Below, in pieces: positions 36,810 to 45,210 of a stretch of 64,000 nt of DNA (position 1 is its first letter; each line of letters opens with the position of its first letter). The position numbers and the translations under genes were made by a program. Source of the DNA: Pseudomonas oryzagri. Lineage in GTDB: Bacteria > Pseudomonadota > Gammaproteobacteria > Pseudomonadales > Pseudomonadaceae. The DNA lies in assembly GCF_020831405.1 (NCBI RefSeq), contig NZ_JAJHPU010000019.1:62001-126000 (forward strand), in the 5' to 3' direction. The notes below the pieces were generated by a model that had not been told where the DNA came from, made no database searches, and saw only the letters and a program-made list of their open reading frames with translations.

Positions 36810-36829
36810 CCCACGGTGACGGCCGTGGG
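36810..36829. repeat. Second hairpin type between repeat copies B and C
   Basis: The inverted repeat CCCACGG-TGACGG-CCGTGGG lies in a GTAGGGGGGCTTTAG context that starts like the other repeats. It may be a related dispersed element; the only copy in the window is this one. Confidence 0.5.
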
Positions 36830-36868
36830 TAGGCTGAATGGGCACCGATATCGGGCCGATCACGATCT

Positions 36869-36925
36869 GTAGGGGCGAATTCATTCGCCAGCGCGGCCCC
36901 GTCAGGCGAATGAATTCGCCCCTAC
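36869..36925. repeat. Palindromic repeat, copy C, overlapping the LysR stop codon
   Basis: Perfect 21-bp arms GTAGGGGCGAATTCATTCGCC and reverse complement enclose a 15-base spacer. The right arm contains the CTA at 36922-36924 that is read as the TAG stop of the minus-strand LysR gene. Confidence 0.9.
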
Positions 36926-37827
36926 AGCGCTGGAGATCCGCGCCCCATCATCAGCTCCTGCTGCTGGGCCGCCATCTCGCGCAGGAAGTCCCAGCACACG
37001 CGCATGCGCGCCAGGTCCTTGTTCTCCGCCGGCATCAGCATCCAGAACGTGCGCACGAACTCGATCTCCCCGGCCAGCACCTCGACCAGCTTCGGCTCGC
37101 GGCGCGCGGTGAAGCTCGGCAGGATGGCCAGCCCGGCGTCGGCCAGCACGGCGTTCTGCTGGGCGAGGATGCTGGTGCTGCGCAAAGCGACCTGGCCGGG
37201 GCGACCGATCTCGTCCAGGTAGTACAGCTCCTTGCTGTACAGCAGATCCTCGATGTAGCTGACGAAGCGGTGCTTGCGCAGGTCCTCACGGCGGCGGATC
37301 GGCGCATGCCGCGCCAGGTAGTCGCGCGAGCCGTACAGGCGCAGCACGTAGTCGGTCAGCCGGGTGATGATGTACGGACCGCGCTCCGGGCGCTCCAGGG
37401 TGACGACGATGTCCGCCTCGTGGCGCGCCAGGTGCACGGTGCGGGGCACCGCCAGGAGGTCGATGCCCAAGTGCGGATAGCGCTCGCCGAGATCCGCCAG
37501 TTGCCCGGCCAGCAGGGCGACGCCGTAACCCTCGGTGGCGCCGATGCGCACCGAGCCGGACAGGGTATCCGGGCCGCCCTCCCCCGGCTGCTCGATGGCG
37601 AGGAACGCGCTCTCCATCGCCTCGGCCTGCGCCAGCAGGCGGCGCCCGGCCTCGGCCAGCGTATAGCCGGCGCCGCCGCGGATGAACAGCGGCTGGCCGA
37701 GCTGCTTCTCCAGCGCCTGCACGCGCCGCGCCACCGTGGTGTGATCGACGCCTAGGCGCCGCGCCGCCGCGGTCAGCGTGCCGGCGCGCGACAGTTCGAG
37801 GAAATAGCGCAGGTTGTCCCAGTCCAT
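36922..37827 (-). CDS. LysR-family regulator, probably of the mmsAB operon
   Basis: The 301-residue regulator has an N-terminal winged helix (MDWDNLRYFLELSRAGTLTAAARRLGVDHTTVARR) and a periplasmic-binding-like effector domain. The ATG at 37827 is chosen over the longer frame because it starts the standard LysR head and has GGGAG eight bases before it. It is divergent from mmsA, the classic layout for a LysR target. P. aeruginosa instead uses the AraC-type MmsR. Its stop codon lies inside repeat copy C, so the last residues may have been altered by the insertion. Confidence 0.85.
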   Translation of the reverse strand: MDWDNLRYFLELSRAGTLTAAARRLGVDHTTVARRVQALEKQLGQPLFIRGGAGYTLAEAGRRLLAQAEAMESAFLAIEQPGEGGPDTLSGSVRIGATEGYGVALLAGQLADLGERYPHLGIDLLAVPRTVHLARHEADIVVTLERPERGPYIITRLTDYVLRLYGSRDYLARHAPIRRREDLRKHRFVSYIEDLLYSKELYYLDEIGRPGQVALRSTSILAQQNAVLADAGLAILPSFTARREPKLVEVLAGEIEFVRTFWMLMPAENKDLARMRVCWDFLREMAAQQQELMMGRGSPAL

Positions 37828-37962
37828 CGTCGGCTCCCGGTCTTGGTGATCGTCGCCCTTCCCGCGTAGCAACCGGCTTGTTGGCGAGCGTTTGGCTGCA
37901 CCGAAAATCGCCAGCAAACCGCTCCTGACGTTTACGGCAAGGGCACTCCGCCTCATTGTGCA

Positions 37963-37987
37963 GATTTGCAGATCGGCTGTGCAAATC
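37963..37987. promoter_or_regulatory. LysR-type dyad in the mmsA promoter region
   Basis: The inverted repeat GATTTGCA-N9-TGCAAATC lies midway in the 260-bp LysR/mmsA gap. Extra TGTGCA copies occur just before and within it. Size and position suit a LysR binding site. Confidence 0.5.
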
Positions 37988-38087
37988 GCCCGGCTATTCC
38001 CGGCAATTTTCCACTGCTAGCTTAGATTCCAGAACCGGCTCCACCGGCCAGAACAACTACAAGGAAAGCCCCCGAGGCGAGGTGAAC

Positions 38088-39596
38088 ATGACCGCTACCC
38101 GCTCCATCCCCACCGTCAAGCTGCTGATCGACGGCCAGTTCGTCGAATCGAAGACCACCGAGTGGCGCGACGTCGTCAACCCGGCCACCCAGGAAGTGCT
38201 GGCCCGCGTGCCCTTCGCCACCGCTGAGGAAATGAACGCCGCCGTGGCCAGCGCCAAGGTCGCCTTCAAGACCTGGCGCAAGACCCCGATCGGCGCCCGC
38301 GCGCGCATCTTCCTCAAGTTCCAGCAGCTGATCCGCGAGAACATGAAGGAGCTGGCGGCGATCCTCACCGCCGAGCAGGGCAAGACCCTGCCCGACGCCG
38401 AGGGCGACGTGTTCCGCGGCCTGGAGGTGGTCGAGCACGCCGCCAACATCGGCAGCCTGCAGCTCGGCGAGCTGGCCAACAACGTCGCCGGCGGCGTCGA
38501 CACCTACACCCTCAACCAGCCGCTGGGCGTGTGCGCCGGCATCACCCCGTTCAACTTCCCGGCGATGATCCCGCTGTGGATGTTCCCGATGGCCATCGCC
38601 ACCGGCAACACCTTCGTCCTCAAGCCCTCCGAGCAGGACCCGATGGTCACCATGCGCCTGGCCGAGTTGGCGCTGCAGGCCGGCATCCCGGCGGGCGTGC
38701 TCAACGTCATCCACGGCGGCGCCGACGCGGTGAACCTGCTGTGCGACCACCCGGACATCAAGGCGGTGTCCTTCGTCGGTTCCACCAAGGTGGGCACCCA
38801 CGTCTACAACCGCGCATCCCTGAACGGCAAGCGCGCCCAGTGCATGATGGGCGCCAAGAACCACGCCATCGTCCTGCCCGACGCCCACAAGCAGCAGACC
38901 CTGGCCAACCTGGTCGGCTCCTGCTTCGGCGCCGCCGGCCAGCGCTGCATGGCGCTGTCGGTGGTGATCCTGGTGGGCGAGGCGCAGAAATGGCTGCCCG
39001 AGCTAGTCGAGAAGGCCCGCACCCTCAAGGTCAACGCCGGCCATGAGGTGGGCACCGACGTCGGCCCGCTGGTTTCGCGCGCGGCGCTGGAGCGGGTCAA
39101 CGGCCTGATCGCGCGCGGCGTCGCGGAAGGCGCCGAGCTGCTGCTCGACGGCCGCAACCCGCAGGTGCCGGGCTACGCCGACGGCAACTTCGTCGCCCCG
39201 ACCGTGTTCTCCGGCGTGCGCGCCGACATGACCATCTACAAGGAAGAGATCTTCGGCCCGGTGCTCTGCGTGATGCAGGCGGCGACCATGGACGAGGCCA
39301 TCGCCATCATCAACGCCAACCCCAACGGCAACGGCACCGCCATCTTCACCCGCTCCGGCGCGGCGGCCCGCCACTTCCAGGAAGAGATCGACGTCGGCCA
39401 GGTCGGCATCAACGTGCCGATTCCGGTGCCGGTGCCGCTGTTCTCCTTCACCGGCTCCCGCGGCTCCAAGCTCGGCGACCTCGGCCCGTACGGCAAGCAG
39501 GTGGTGCAGTTCTACACCCAGACCAAGACGGTCACCGCACGCTGGTTCGACGAGGACGAGGTCGGCCACGTCAATACCACCATCACCCTGAAGTGA
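38088..39596 (+). CDS. mmsA: Methylmalonate-semialdehyde dehydrogenase (CoA-acylating)
   Basis: The 502-residue enzyme turns methylmalonate semialdehyde into propionyl-CoA, the last step of valine breakdown. It has the cofactor loop [17 protein letters not shown] and the nucleophile C287 in [12 protein letters not shown], the MmsA variant of the aldehyde dehydrogenase family. The ATG at 38088 follows GAGGCGAGGTG. It is the first gene of the mmsA-mmsB-hydrolase-dehydrogenase operon. Confidence 0.93.
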   Translation: MTATRSIPTVKLLIDGQFVESKTTEWRDVVNPATQEVLARVPFATAEEMNAAVASAKVAFKTWRKTPIGARARIFLKFQQLIRENMKELAAILTAEQGKTLPDAEGDVFRGLEVVEHAANIGSLQLGELANNVAGGVDTYTLNQPLGVCAGITPFNFPAMIPLWMFPMAIATGNTFVLKPSEQDPMVTMRLAELALQAGIPAGVLNVIHGGADAVNLLCDHPDIKAVSFVGSTKVGTHVYNRASLNGKRAQCMMGAKNHAIVLPDAHKQQTLANLVGSCFGAAGQRCMALSVVILVGEAQKWLPELVEKARTLKVNAGHEVGTDVGPLVSRAALERVNGLIARGVAEGAELLLDGRNPQVPGYADGNFVAPTVFSGVRADMTIYKEEIFGPVLCVMQAATMDEAIAIINANPNGNGTAIFTRSGAAARHFQEEIDVGQVGINVPIPVPVPLFSFTGSRGSKLGDLGPYGKQVVQFYTQTKTVTARWFDEDEVGHVNTTITLK

Positions 39597-39660
39597 GCCG
39601 GGACGGTCGGCGCCGCGCGCGCCGGCCGCCATGCCAGAGAGAACAAGAAGAGGACTCACC

Positions 39661-40551
39661 ATGCATATCGGCTTTCTCGGACTCGGCCACATGGGCGCGC
39701 CCATGGCCCACAACCTGCTCAAGGCCGGCCACCGGCTGACCGTCTTCGACCCGGTGCCGGCGGCGGCCGCATCCCTGGTCGAGGCCGGCGCCCAGGCTGC
39801 CGACTCGGCGGGCGGCGTGGCCCGCGCGGACGTCGAACTGATCATCACCATGCTGCCGGCGGCGGCCCACGTGAAGGCGGTCTACCTCGGCAATGACGGC
39901 CTGCTCGCCAACGTGCGTCCCGGCGTGCTGCTGATCGACTCCTCGACCATCGACCCGCACAGCGCCCGCGAAGTGGCCGCCGCGGCGGAGAAGCACGGCA
40001 ACCCGATGCTCGACGCGCCGGTCTCCGGCGGCACCGGCGGCGCCGCGGCCGGCACCCTGACCTTCATGGTCGGAGGCTCAGACGCCGACTTCGACCGCGC
40101 CCGGCCGGTGCTCGCCGCCATGGGCAAGAACATCGTCCACTGCGGCGGCCACGGCAACGGCCAGGCCGCCAAGGTGGCCAACAACCTGCTGCTGGGCATC
40201 TCGATGATCGGCACCGCCGAGGCGATGAGCCTGGGCGTGGCGCTCGGCGTCGATCCCAAGGTGCTGGCCGGCATCATCAACACCTCCAGCGGCCGCTGCT
40301 GGAGCTCGGACACCTACAACCCCTTCCCCGGCGTGATGGACAACGTGCCGTCGTCGCGCGGCTACAGCGGCGGCTTCGGCACCGACCTGATGCTCAAGGA
40401 CCTCGGCCTGGCCAGCGAGGCGGCCAAGCAGGTGCGCCAGCCGGTGCTGCTCGGCGCCCTCGCCCAGCAGCTCTACCAGACCTTCAGCGCCCAGGGTCAC
40501 GGCGAGCTGGACTTCTCGGCGATCATCAACCTGTACCGCAAGGATGCCTGA
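39661..40551 (+). CDS. mmsB: 3-Hydroxyisobutyrate dehydrogenase
   Basis: The 296-residue NAD-dependent enzyme has the Rossmann start [21 protein letters not shown], the substrate-site [22 protein letters not shown], and the catalytic lysine in [15 protein letters not shown]. It oxidises 3-hydroxyisobutyrate to methylmalonate semialdehyde, feeding mmsA. An AGAGGA stretch precedes the ATG. Confidence 0.93.
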   Translation: MHIGFLGLGHMGAPMAHNLLKAGHRLTVFDPVPAAAASLVEAGAQAADSAGGVARADVELIITMLPAAAHVKAVYLGNDGLLANVRPGVLLIDSSTIDPHSAREVAAAAEKHGNPMLDAPVSGGTGGAAAGTLTFMVGGSDADFDRARPVLAAMGKNIVHCGGHGNGQAAKVANNLLLGISMIGTAEAMSLGVALGVDPKVLAGIINTSSGRCWSSDTYNPFPGVMDNVPSSRGYSGGFGTDLMLKDLGLASEAAKQVRQPVLLGALAQQLYQTFSAQGHGELDFSAIINLYRKDA

Positions 40552-40554
40552 GGC

Positions 40555-41634
40555 ATGAGCGAAGCCCCCGTACTGGCCGCGGTGCGCAACCGCATCGGCC
40601 ACCTGACCCTCAACCGCCCGGCCGGCCTCAACGCCCTCAACCTGGAGATGGTGCAGCTGCTGCACCGCCAGCTGCAGGCCTGGGCGGAGGATGCCGAGAT
40701 CCTCGCCGTGGTGCTGCGCGCCAACGGCGAGAAGGCCTTCTGCGCCGGCGGCGATATCCGCGCGCTGTACGACAGCTACCAGCGCGGTTCGACCCTGCAC
40801 GAGCAGTTCTTCGAGGAGGAATACGCCCTCGACCAGTACATCCACGCCTACCGCAAGCCGATCCTCGCCCTGATGGACGGCTTCGTGCTCGGCGGCGGCA
40901 TGGGACTGGTGCAGGGCGCCGCCCTGCGCGTGGTCACCGAGCGCGCGAAGATGGGCATGCCGGAAACCGCCATCGGCTACTTCCCCGACGTGGGCGCCAG
41001 CTACTTCCTGCCGCGCCTGCCCGGCGAGCTGGGCACCTACCTGGGCCTGACCGGCGTGCAGATCCGCGCCGCCGACGCCCTCTACGCGGGCCTCGCCGAC
41101 TGGTGCCTGCCCAGCGAGCAGCTCGCCGAGCTGGACCGCTGCCTCGACAACCTGAGCTGGACGGTGCACCCGCAGGAAGCCCTGCGCACCCTGCTCGCCA
41201 CCCTCGCCTCGCGCAAGCTGCCGGGCGCCGAACTCAAGGCCCTGCACCCGGCCATCGAGCAGCACTTCGCCCTGGACAGCGTCGCGGCGATCCGCGCCTC
41301 GCTGCAGAGCGAGACGCGCGCCGAGTTCCAGCACTGGGCCGAGGAAACCGTCAAGCTGCTGGACGGCCGTTCGCCGCTGGCCCTGTGCGTCACCCGCGAA
41401 CTGCTGCGCCGCGGCCGCGAGCTGAATCTCGCCGAGTGCTTCGCCCTCGAGCTGCACCTGGATCGCCAGTGGTTCGCGCGCGGCGACATCATGGAAGGCG
41501 TGCGCGCGCTGATCGTCGACAAGGACAAGAACCCACACTGGAACCCGCCCAGTCTCGACGCCGTGGACACCGAGCGGGTAGCCAGCTTCTTCCCGGGCAG
41601 TCAGACTGCCGGAACGACCCGCCACGCGGGTTGA
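40555..41634 (+). CDS. 3-Hydroxyisobutyryl-CoA hydrolase
   Basis: The 359-residue member of the crotonase superfamily has [11 protein letters not shown] near 62 and [20 protein letters not shown] near 138. The glutamate and aspartate of the latter are the catalytic pair of 3-hydroxyisobutyryl-CoA hydrolases, and the length fits them rather than ordinary enoyl-CoA hydratases (about 260). It frees 3-hydroxyisobutyrate for mmsB. Its ATG is three bases beyond the mmsB stop. Confidence 0.85.
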   Translation: MSEAPVLAAVRNRIGHLTLNRPAGLNALNLEMVQLLHRQLQAWAEDAEILAVVLRANGEKAFCAGGDIRALYDSYQRGSTLHEQFFEEEYALDQYIHAYRKPILALMDGFVLGGGMGLVQGAALRVVTERAKMGMPETAIGYFPDVGASYFLPRLPGELGTYLGLTGVQIRAADALYAGLADWCLPSEQLAELDRCLDNLSWTVHPQEALRTLLATLASRKLPGAELKALHPAIEQHFALDSVAAIRASLQSETRAEFQHWAEETVKLLDGRSPLALCVTRELLRRGRELNLAECFALELHLDRQWFARGDIMEGVRALIVDKDKNPHWNPPSLDAVDTERVASFFPGSQTAGTTRHAG

Positions 41635-41762
41635 GCGCTCAGCCACCTGAGCCTGCTCACGCTCGCGGGCCAACGCCAGGCAAGGCGCAATCGATTGCGA
41701 GGCGCCGGGCCGCCGTGCAGCAGAGCGCGAGCAGGCACCGACAAGAACAAGAGAGTATGGCG

Positions 41763-42914
41763 ATGAACGACCTGGAACTGACCGAAGAACAACGCATGAT
41801 CCGCGACATGGCCCGCGAGTTCGCCCAGCGCGAAATCGCCCCGCGTGCCGCCGCCTGGGAGAAGGCCGGCTGGATCGACGACGCGCTGGTCGCGCAGATG
41901 GGCGAACTGGGCCTGCTCGGCATGGTGGTGCCCGAGGAATGGGGCGGCAGCTACGTCGACTACGTGGCCTACGCCCTGGCCGTCGAGGAAATCTCCGCCG
42001 GCGACGGCGCCCTCGGCGCGCTGATGAGCGTGCACAACTCGGTGGGCTGCGCCCCGCTGCTCAACTACGGCAACCAGGAGCAGAAGGAAGCCTGGCTGTC
42101 CCACCTGGCCAGCGGCCAGGCCATCGGCTGCTTCTGCCTGACCGAACCGCAGGCCGGCTCCGAAGCCAACAACCTGCGCACCCGCGCCGAGCTGCGCGAC
42201 GGCGAGTGGGTGCTCAACGGCGCCAAGCAGTTCGTCACCAACGGCCGGCGCGCCAAGCTGGCCATCGTCTTCGCCGTCACCGACCCGGAGCTGGGCAAGA
42301 AGGGCCTTTCGGCCTTCCTGGTGCCGACCGCCTCCCCCGGCTTCGTGGTCGAGCGCGCCGAGCACAAGATGGGCCTGCGCGGCTCCGACACCTGCGCCAT
42401 CGCCCTCGACGACTGCCGCATCCCGCAGGCAAATCTGCTCGGCGAGCGCGGCAAGGGCCTGGCCATCGCCCTCTCCAACCTGGAAGGCGGGCGCATCGGC
42501 ATCGCCGCGCAGTCCATCGGCATCGCCCGCGCCGCCTTCGAAGCCGCCCTGCGCTACGCCCGCGACCGCGTACAGTTCGGCAAGCCGATCGTCGAGCACC
42601 AGAGCATCGCCAACCTGCTGGCCGACATGCACACCCGCATCAACGCCGCCCGCCTGCTCACCCTGCACGCCGCCCGCCTGCGCAGCGCCGGCCTGCCCTG
42701 CCTGACCGAAGCCTCCCAGGCCAAACTGTTCGCCTCGGAAATGGCCGAACAGGTCTGCTCCAACGCCATCCAGATCCACGGCGGCTACGGCTACCTGGAG
42801 GACTATCCGGTGGAGCGCTACTACCGCGATGCAAGGATCACGCAGATTTATGAGGGGACCAGCGAGATTCAGCGGATGTTGATTGCGAGGGAGTTGGGGA
42901 ATTACTTGCTGTAG
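41763..42914 (+). CDS. Acyl-CoA dehydrogenase, probable isobutyryl-CoA dehydrogenase
   Basis: The 383-residue flavoenzyme has [38 protein letters not shown] and the catalytic base E in [17 protein letters not shown]. In this operon the natural substrate is isobutyryl-CoA, made methacrylyl-CoA in valine breakdown; that is inferred. Two ATGs (41757, 41763) are possible. The second is used, since the GAGAG lies too close to the first. A strong terminator follows. Confidence 0.88.
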   Translation: MNDLELTEEQRMIRDMAREFAQREIAPRAAAWEKAGWIDDALVAQMGELGLLGMVVPEEWGGSYVDYVAYALAVEEISAGDGALGALMSVHNSVGCAPLLNYGNQEQKEAWLSHLASGQAIGCFCLTEPQAGSEANNLRTRAELRDGEWVLNGAKQFVTNGRRAKLAIVFAVTDPELGKKGLSAFLVPTASPGFVVERAEHKMGLRGSDTCAIALDDCRIPQANLLGERGKGLAIALSNLEGGRIGIAAQSIGIARAAFEAALRYARDRVQFGKPIVEHQSIANLLADMHTRINAARLLTLHAARLRSAGLPCLTEASQAKLFASEMAEQVCSNAIQIHGGYGYLEDYPVERYYRDARITQIYEGTSEIQRMLIARELGNYLL

Positions 42915-42939
42915 GTAATGGCTGAAGTTTGTTTGGATG

Positions 42940-42974
42940 ACCGGGGATGGCAGTGCCATCCCCGGTTGTTTTTT
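42940..42974 (+). terminator. Intrinsic terminator ending the mms operon
   Basis: The 11-bp stem ACCGGGGATGG/CCATCCCCGGT with a five-base loop is followed by TGTTTTTT. The next 190 bp (42975-43166) show no gene. Confidence 0.92.
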
Positions 42975-43189
42975 GTCTGGGTGGCGCGTTAATCTCGGGT
43001 ACGCAAAAGCCGAACGCAGAGGGACTTGCCGGCATGGTACATCACCGCCTTTCAACCCCATCTCCAGCGCGAAAGCCGCAGGCCAGAGCGGCGGCAATCG
43101 AGCAGCCCGGGATCTTATGCGCCAGTCCCGCCCGGAGAGTTATACATCAATTGGCGTCTATTTATAGTTAAGTGCCAAGGCGGCTAAGA

Positions 43190-43564
43190 ATGTGGAAATT
43201 TACCCTGTTTCTATCTGCACTGTTTTTCCTTCCAGCTCACGCAACCATCTACACGAACGAGCTTGACCCTGAGTATCAAAAAATTACTAGAGCCATTGTG
43301 TGCATGAACCACTTCTACAATAGAAGCTCAAGCTTTCTTGGTCACCAAGCTGGCATGGCAGCACAAAAGTCCTTAGAGCTCCTGCTAGCCTCCCTTGAAA
43401 ATAAAGAAAAAATCGCTGATGCCATCAGAATGGCAACAATGGCTATAAACAAACGCCAAAATGGCTCAGAGGTTCCATTTACCTGTTACGACTACATCCC
43501 AAAAGAACATGGGCTAACTAAAGACGAAATTGAGCACTTCATGCTCCACAGCACAGACAAATAG
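43190..43564 (+). CDS. Small exported protein of unknown function (cassette 1)
   Basis: The 124-residue protein has a clear signal peptide (MWKFTLFLSALFFLPAHA, cleaved near HA/TI), two cysteines and a helical mature part. No family recognised. The ATG at 43190 lies about nine bases after AAGG; an in-frame GTG at 43172 overlaps the core-like site and is less likely. A+T content and codon use (AAA, ATA, AGA) are unlike the neighbours. Confidence 0.65.
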   Translation: MWKFTLFLSALFFLPAHATIYTNELDPEYQKITRAIVCMNHFYNRSSSFLGHQAGMAAQKSLELLLASLENKEKIADAIRMATMAINKRQNGSEVPFTCYDYIPKEHGLTKDEIEHFMLHSTDK

Positions 43565-43581
43565 TAGCAGACATAACTAGT

Positions 43582-43657
43582 GCCTAACCCCCGTTCGCCT
43601 CGCTCACCGGACCCGCAAAAGCTAGGCTTTGCTCGCCGGCCACCACAATCATTAGGC
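43582..43657 (+). repeat. attC-like recombination site 1
   Basis: The 76-bp element starts with the inverse core GCCTAAC and ends with ATTAGGC, complementary except for the terminal base. Between them lie nested inverted repeats: CCGG...CCGG and GCAAAAGC-TA-GGCTTTGC. This is the folded structure expected of attC. The core reads ATT instead of the consensus GTT, which may lower activity. Confidence 0.6.
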
Positions 43658-43666
43658 ATCTGAGTC

Positions 43667-44443
43667 ATGACTGAAATCGTTTTCGTGAGTTCAACCTTTG
43701 TCGACCTTGAAAATCATCGGACCCTGGTTCGAGAGGCTCTGGCTCGCCTTCAACACGGAGCCAAAGCAATGGAATACTTTGGAGCACTTCCCGAATCCCC
43801 CAAAGAAGAATGCCTAAGATTGGTTCGTGAGTCAGATATATATGTAGGTATCTTTGGAATGCGGTACGGCTCAATTGACCATGAAACCGGGAAGTCGCTT
43901 ACGCACCTCGAGTATGAAGAAGCAACCGCACTCAAGCTGCCCTGCCTCATCTACTTAATGGACGAAGATAACCACCCTGTATATCCACGACATGTTGAAG
44001 TTGGCGAATCCGCGGTAAAACTTTCAGCCCTTAAGGGCTTGCTACGCTCCCGGCATGTCGTCAACTACTTCTCATCCCACCAGGAGCTAGCTGCAAAGGT
44101 TGCTCAGGATCTCATTAGCCTTACCGGTGCCCGTGAGTCAGCCGCCTCAGCAGCGGTCTTTGCTCAAATTGCAAAAAACTCAACAGCTCGGCATCCGCTT
44201 ACAGAACCGAGGTACCGGTACCTACGTGGTCGAGTAGAGGGGTTCTTCAAAACTCTCCCGCCAGATGCCATTTTACGAGAGGCGTTGGAACTGGCTTTAG
44301 CTGGTGACCGCCTAGCAGCAGCCTTCGTCGTGAGTCGCGGCGCTGGTATGCCCCTTGATGAAGCCATTGATGGATTAATGGATTTTGACAAGGTAATGCA
44401 AGAAATCGTCGCCGCACACAAGGGCGGCGCTGCAGATTCTTAA
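43667..44443 (+). CDS. DUF4062-domain protein (cassette 2)
   Basis: The 258-residue protein begins with EIVFVSSTFVDLENHRTLV, the hallmark of DUF4062, and continues with SDIYVGIFGMRYGSIDHETGKSLTHLEYEEA, typical of that domain (about 1-100). Elsewhere DUF4062 is found at the N-terminus of NTPases and defence-like proteins. Here the C-terminal 130 residues are an unassigned helical region without NTPase motifs. A role in phage defence is possible, since cassettes often carry such genes, but is not shown. Codon use is unlike the host. Confidence 0.75.
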   Translation: MTEIVFVSSTFVDLENHRTLVREALARLQHGAKAMEYFGALPESPKEECLRLVRESDIYVGIFGMRYGSIDHETGKSLTHLEYEEATALKLPCLIYLMDEDNHPVYPRHVEVGESAVKLSALKGLLRSRHVVNYFSSHQELAAKVAQDLISLTGARESAASAAVFAQIAKNSTARHPLTEPRYRYLRGRVEGFFKTLPPDAILREALELALAGDRLAAAFVVSRGAGMPLDEAIDGLMDFDKVMQEIVAAHKGGAADS

Positions 44444-44514
44444 CAACTCGTTCAAATTCAGCTCAACTCGTTCACTGGGCAGTCAAAATCTACGCTTTTG
44501 CCTGCCCGTTAGCT
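44438..44514 (+). repeat. attC-like recombination site 2
   Basis: The element begins at TCTTAACAACTCGTTCA, which resembles the left end of many cassette attC sites, and ends with the core GTTAGCT. Inside is the stem GGGCAG-T-CAAAA / TTTTG-C-CTGCCC. A second AACTCGTTCA follows 20 bp after the first, so the left arm could instead begin at GCTCAAC (44461). The pairing of the outer arms is imperfect. Confidence 0.5.
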
Positions 44515-44539
44515 TAATCGTCAGACCACAGGAGAGGAA

Positions 44540-44902
44540 ATGGCGCGCCCCTTCGAACTTCTCTTAGTTTTCGCATGGGCCATCGCATTCGCCGCAGCTG
44601 CGGCCTGGTCCCGATTGTCGACCGCGCCCTTCCCCTTGCCTGGCTTTCGACAACTTGCAGAATCCGAAGGACTCACCGTTATATATCAAGTTTCCGCTGT
44701 GGTCATCGCCGCCGGATGGCTCGCCTTTCGCCCCTGGCATACCCGAGAGCACCTTATCGTGTTTCAAGGTATCGCTCTAGCGCTCTTTGCTCAAGGATTC
44801 CTTTACATTGGTGTTCCATTTGGTCTGGCGTTCGGTTTTTTTGCTGGTATCGCGAGAAGTCGCACCATCAAAGCAATAACCAGCGAGCTGCAACGTGATT
44901 GA
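44540..44902 (+). CDS. Small membrane protein of unknown function (cassette 3)
   Basis: The 120-residue protein has about three or four hydrophobic segments (about 5-24, 48-62, 72-90, 90-105). No family recognised. A strong CAGGAGAGG lies four bases before the ATG, 30 bp after the core of attC-like site 2. It has no attC-like site behind it; a dispersed hairpin occurs about 80 bp after the stop. Confidence 0.6.
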   Translation: MARPFELLLVFAWAIAFAAAAAWSRLSTAPFPLPGFRQLAESEGLTVIYQVSAVVIAAGWLAFRPWHTREHLIVFQGIALALFAQGFLYIGVPFGLAFGFFAGIARSRTIKAITSELQRD

Positions 44903-44984
44903 ACCGCAGGGGCTATTACCCCATCTAATTGCAAATTTGAAGATATAGGATGACAACGGCGCAGCCTTGTCTACCGATGCCCAC

Positions 44985-45014
44985 GGTGGGTAATCGCTAC
45001 GCGAGTTACCCACC
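44985..45014. repeat. Hairpin element GGTGGGTAA / TTACCCACC
   Basis: A perfect 9-bp inverted repeat with a 12-base loop inside the 308-bp gap 44903-45210, which otherwise shows no gene. Elements of this type are widespread in Pseudomonas intergenic regions. It may mark the edge where cassette DNA meets host DNA. Confidence 0.6.
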
Positions 45015-45210
45015 CTACATCTGAGCGCCCATCTGCAGCCGCTAGAAACCCCTGCTGGTTCTTTCCCATGCTCCCGCGTGGGAACGCCTTTTGCCATCTC
45101 TTACCCCGCCTCAAACTGTACTCTTTAATTTTTTCATTATTTGCACCTGTACCCGTCTTCCCCACCGTGCCTAGGATGTCGCCATCCCCCTCCCCAACCG
45201 AGAACCCGCC

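Larger units (their letters stand above)
43168..44902 (+). mobile_element. Candidate integron gene-cassette cluster without an integrase
   Basis: Three small plus-strand genes lie in a block clearly richer in A+T than its surroundings. A GTTAAGT core-like site (43167-43173) opens the block. A 76-bp attC-like element separates genes one and two, and a second attC-like element separates genes two and three. Each gene begins 15-40 bp after a core-like site, as in integron cassettes. No integrase gene or attI is visible, so this is a candidate CALIN (attC cluster lacking an integrase). The third cassette has no attC behind it. Confidence 0.6.
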
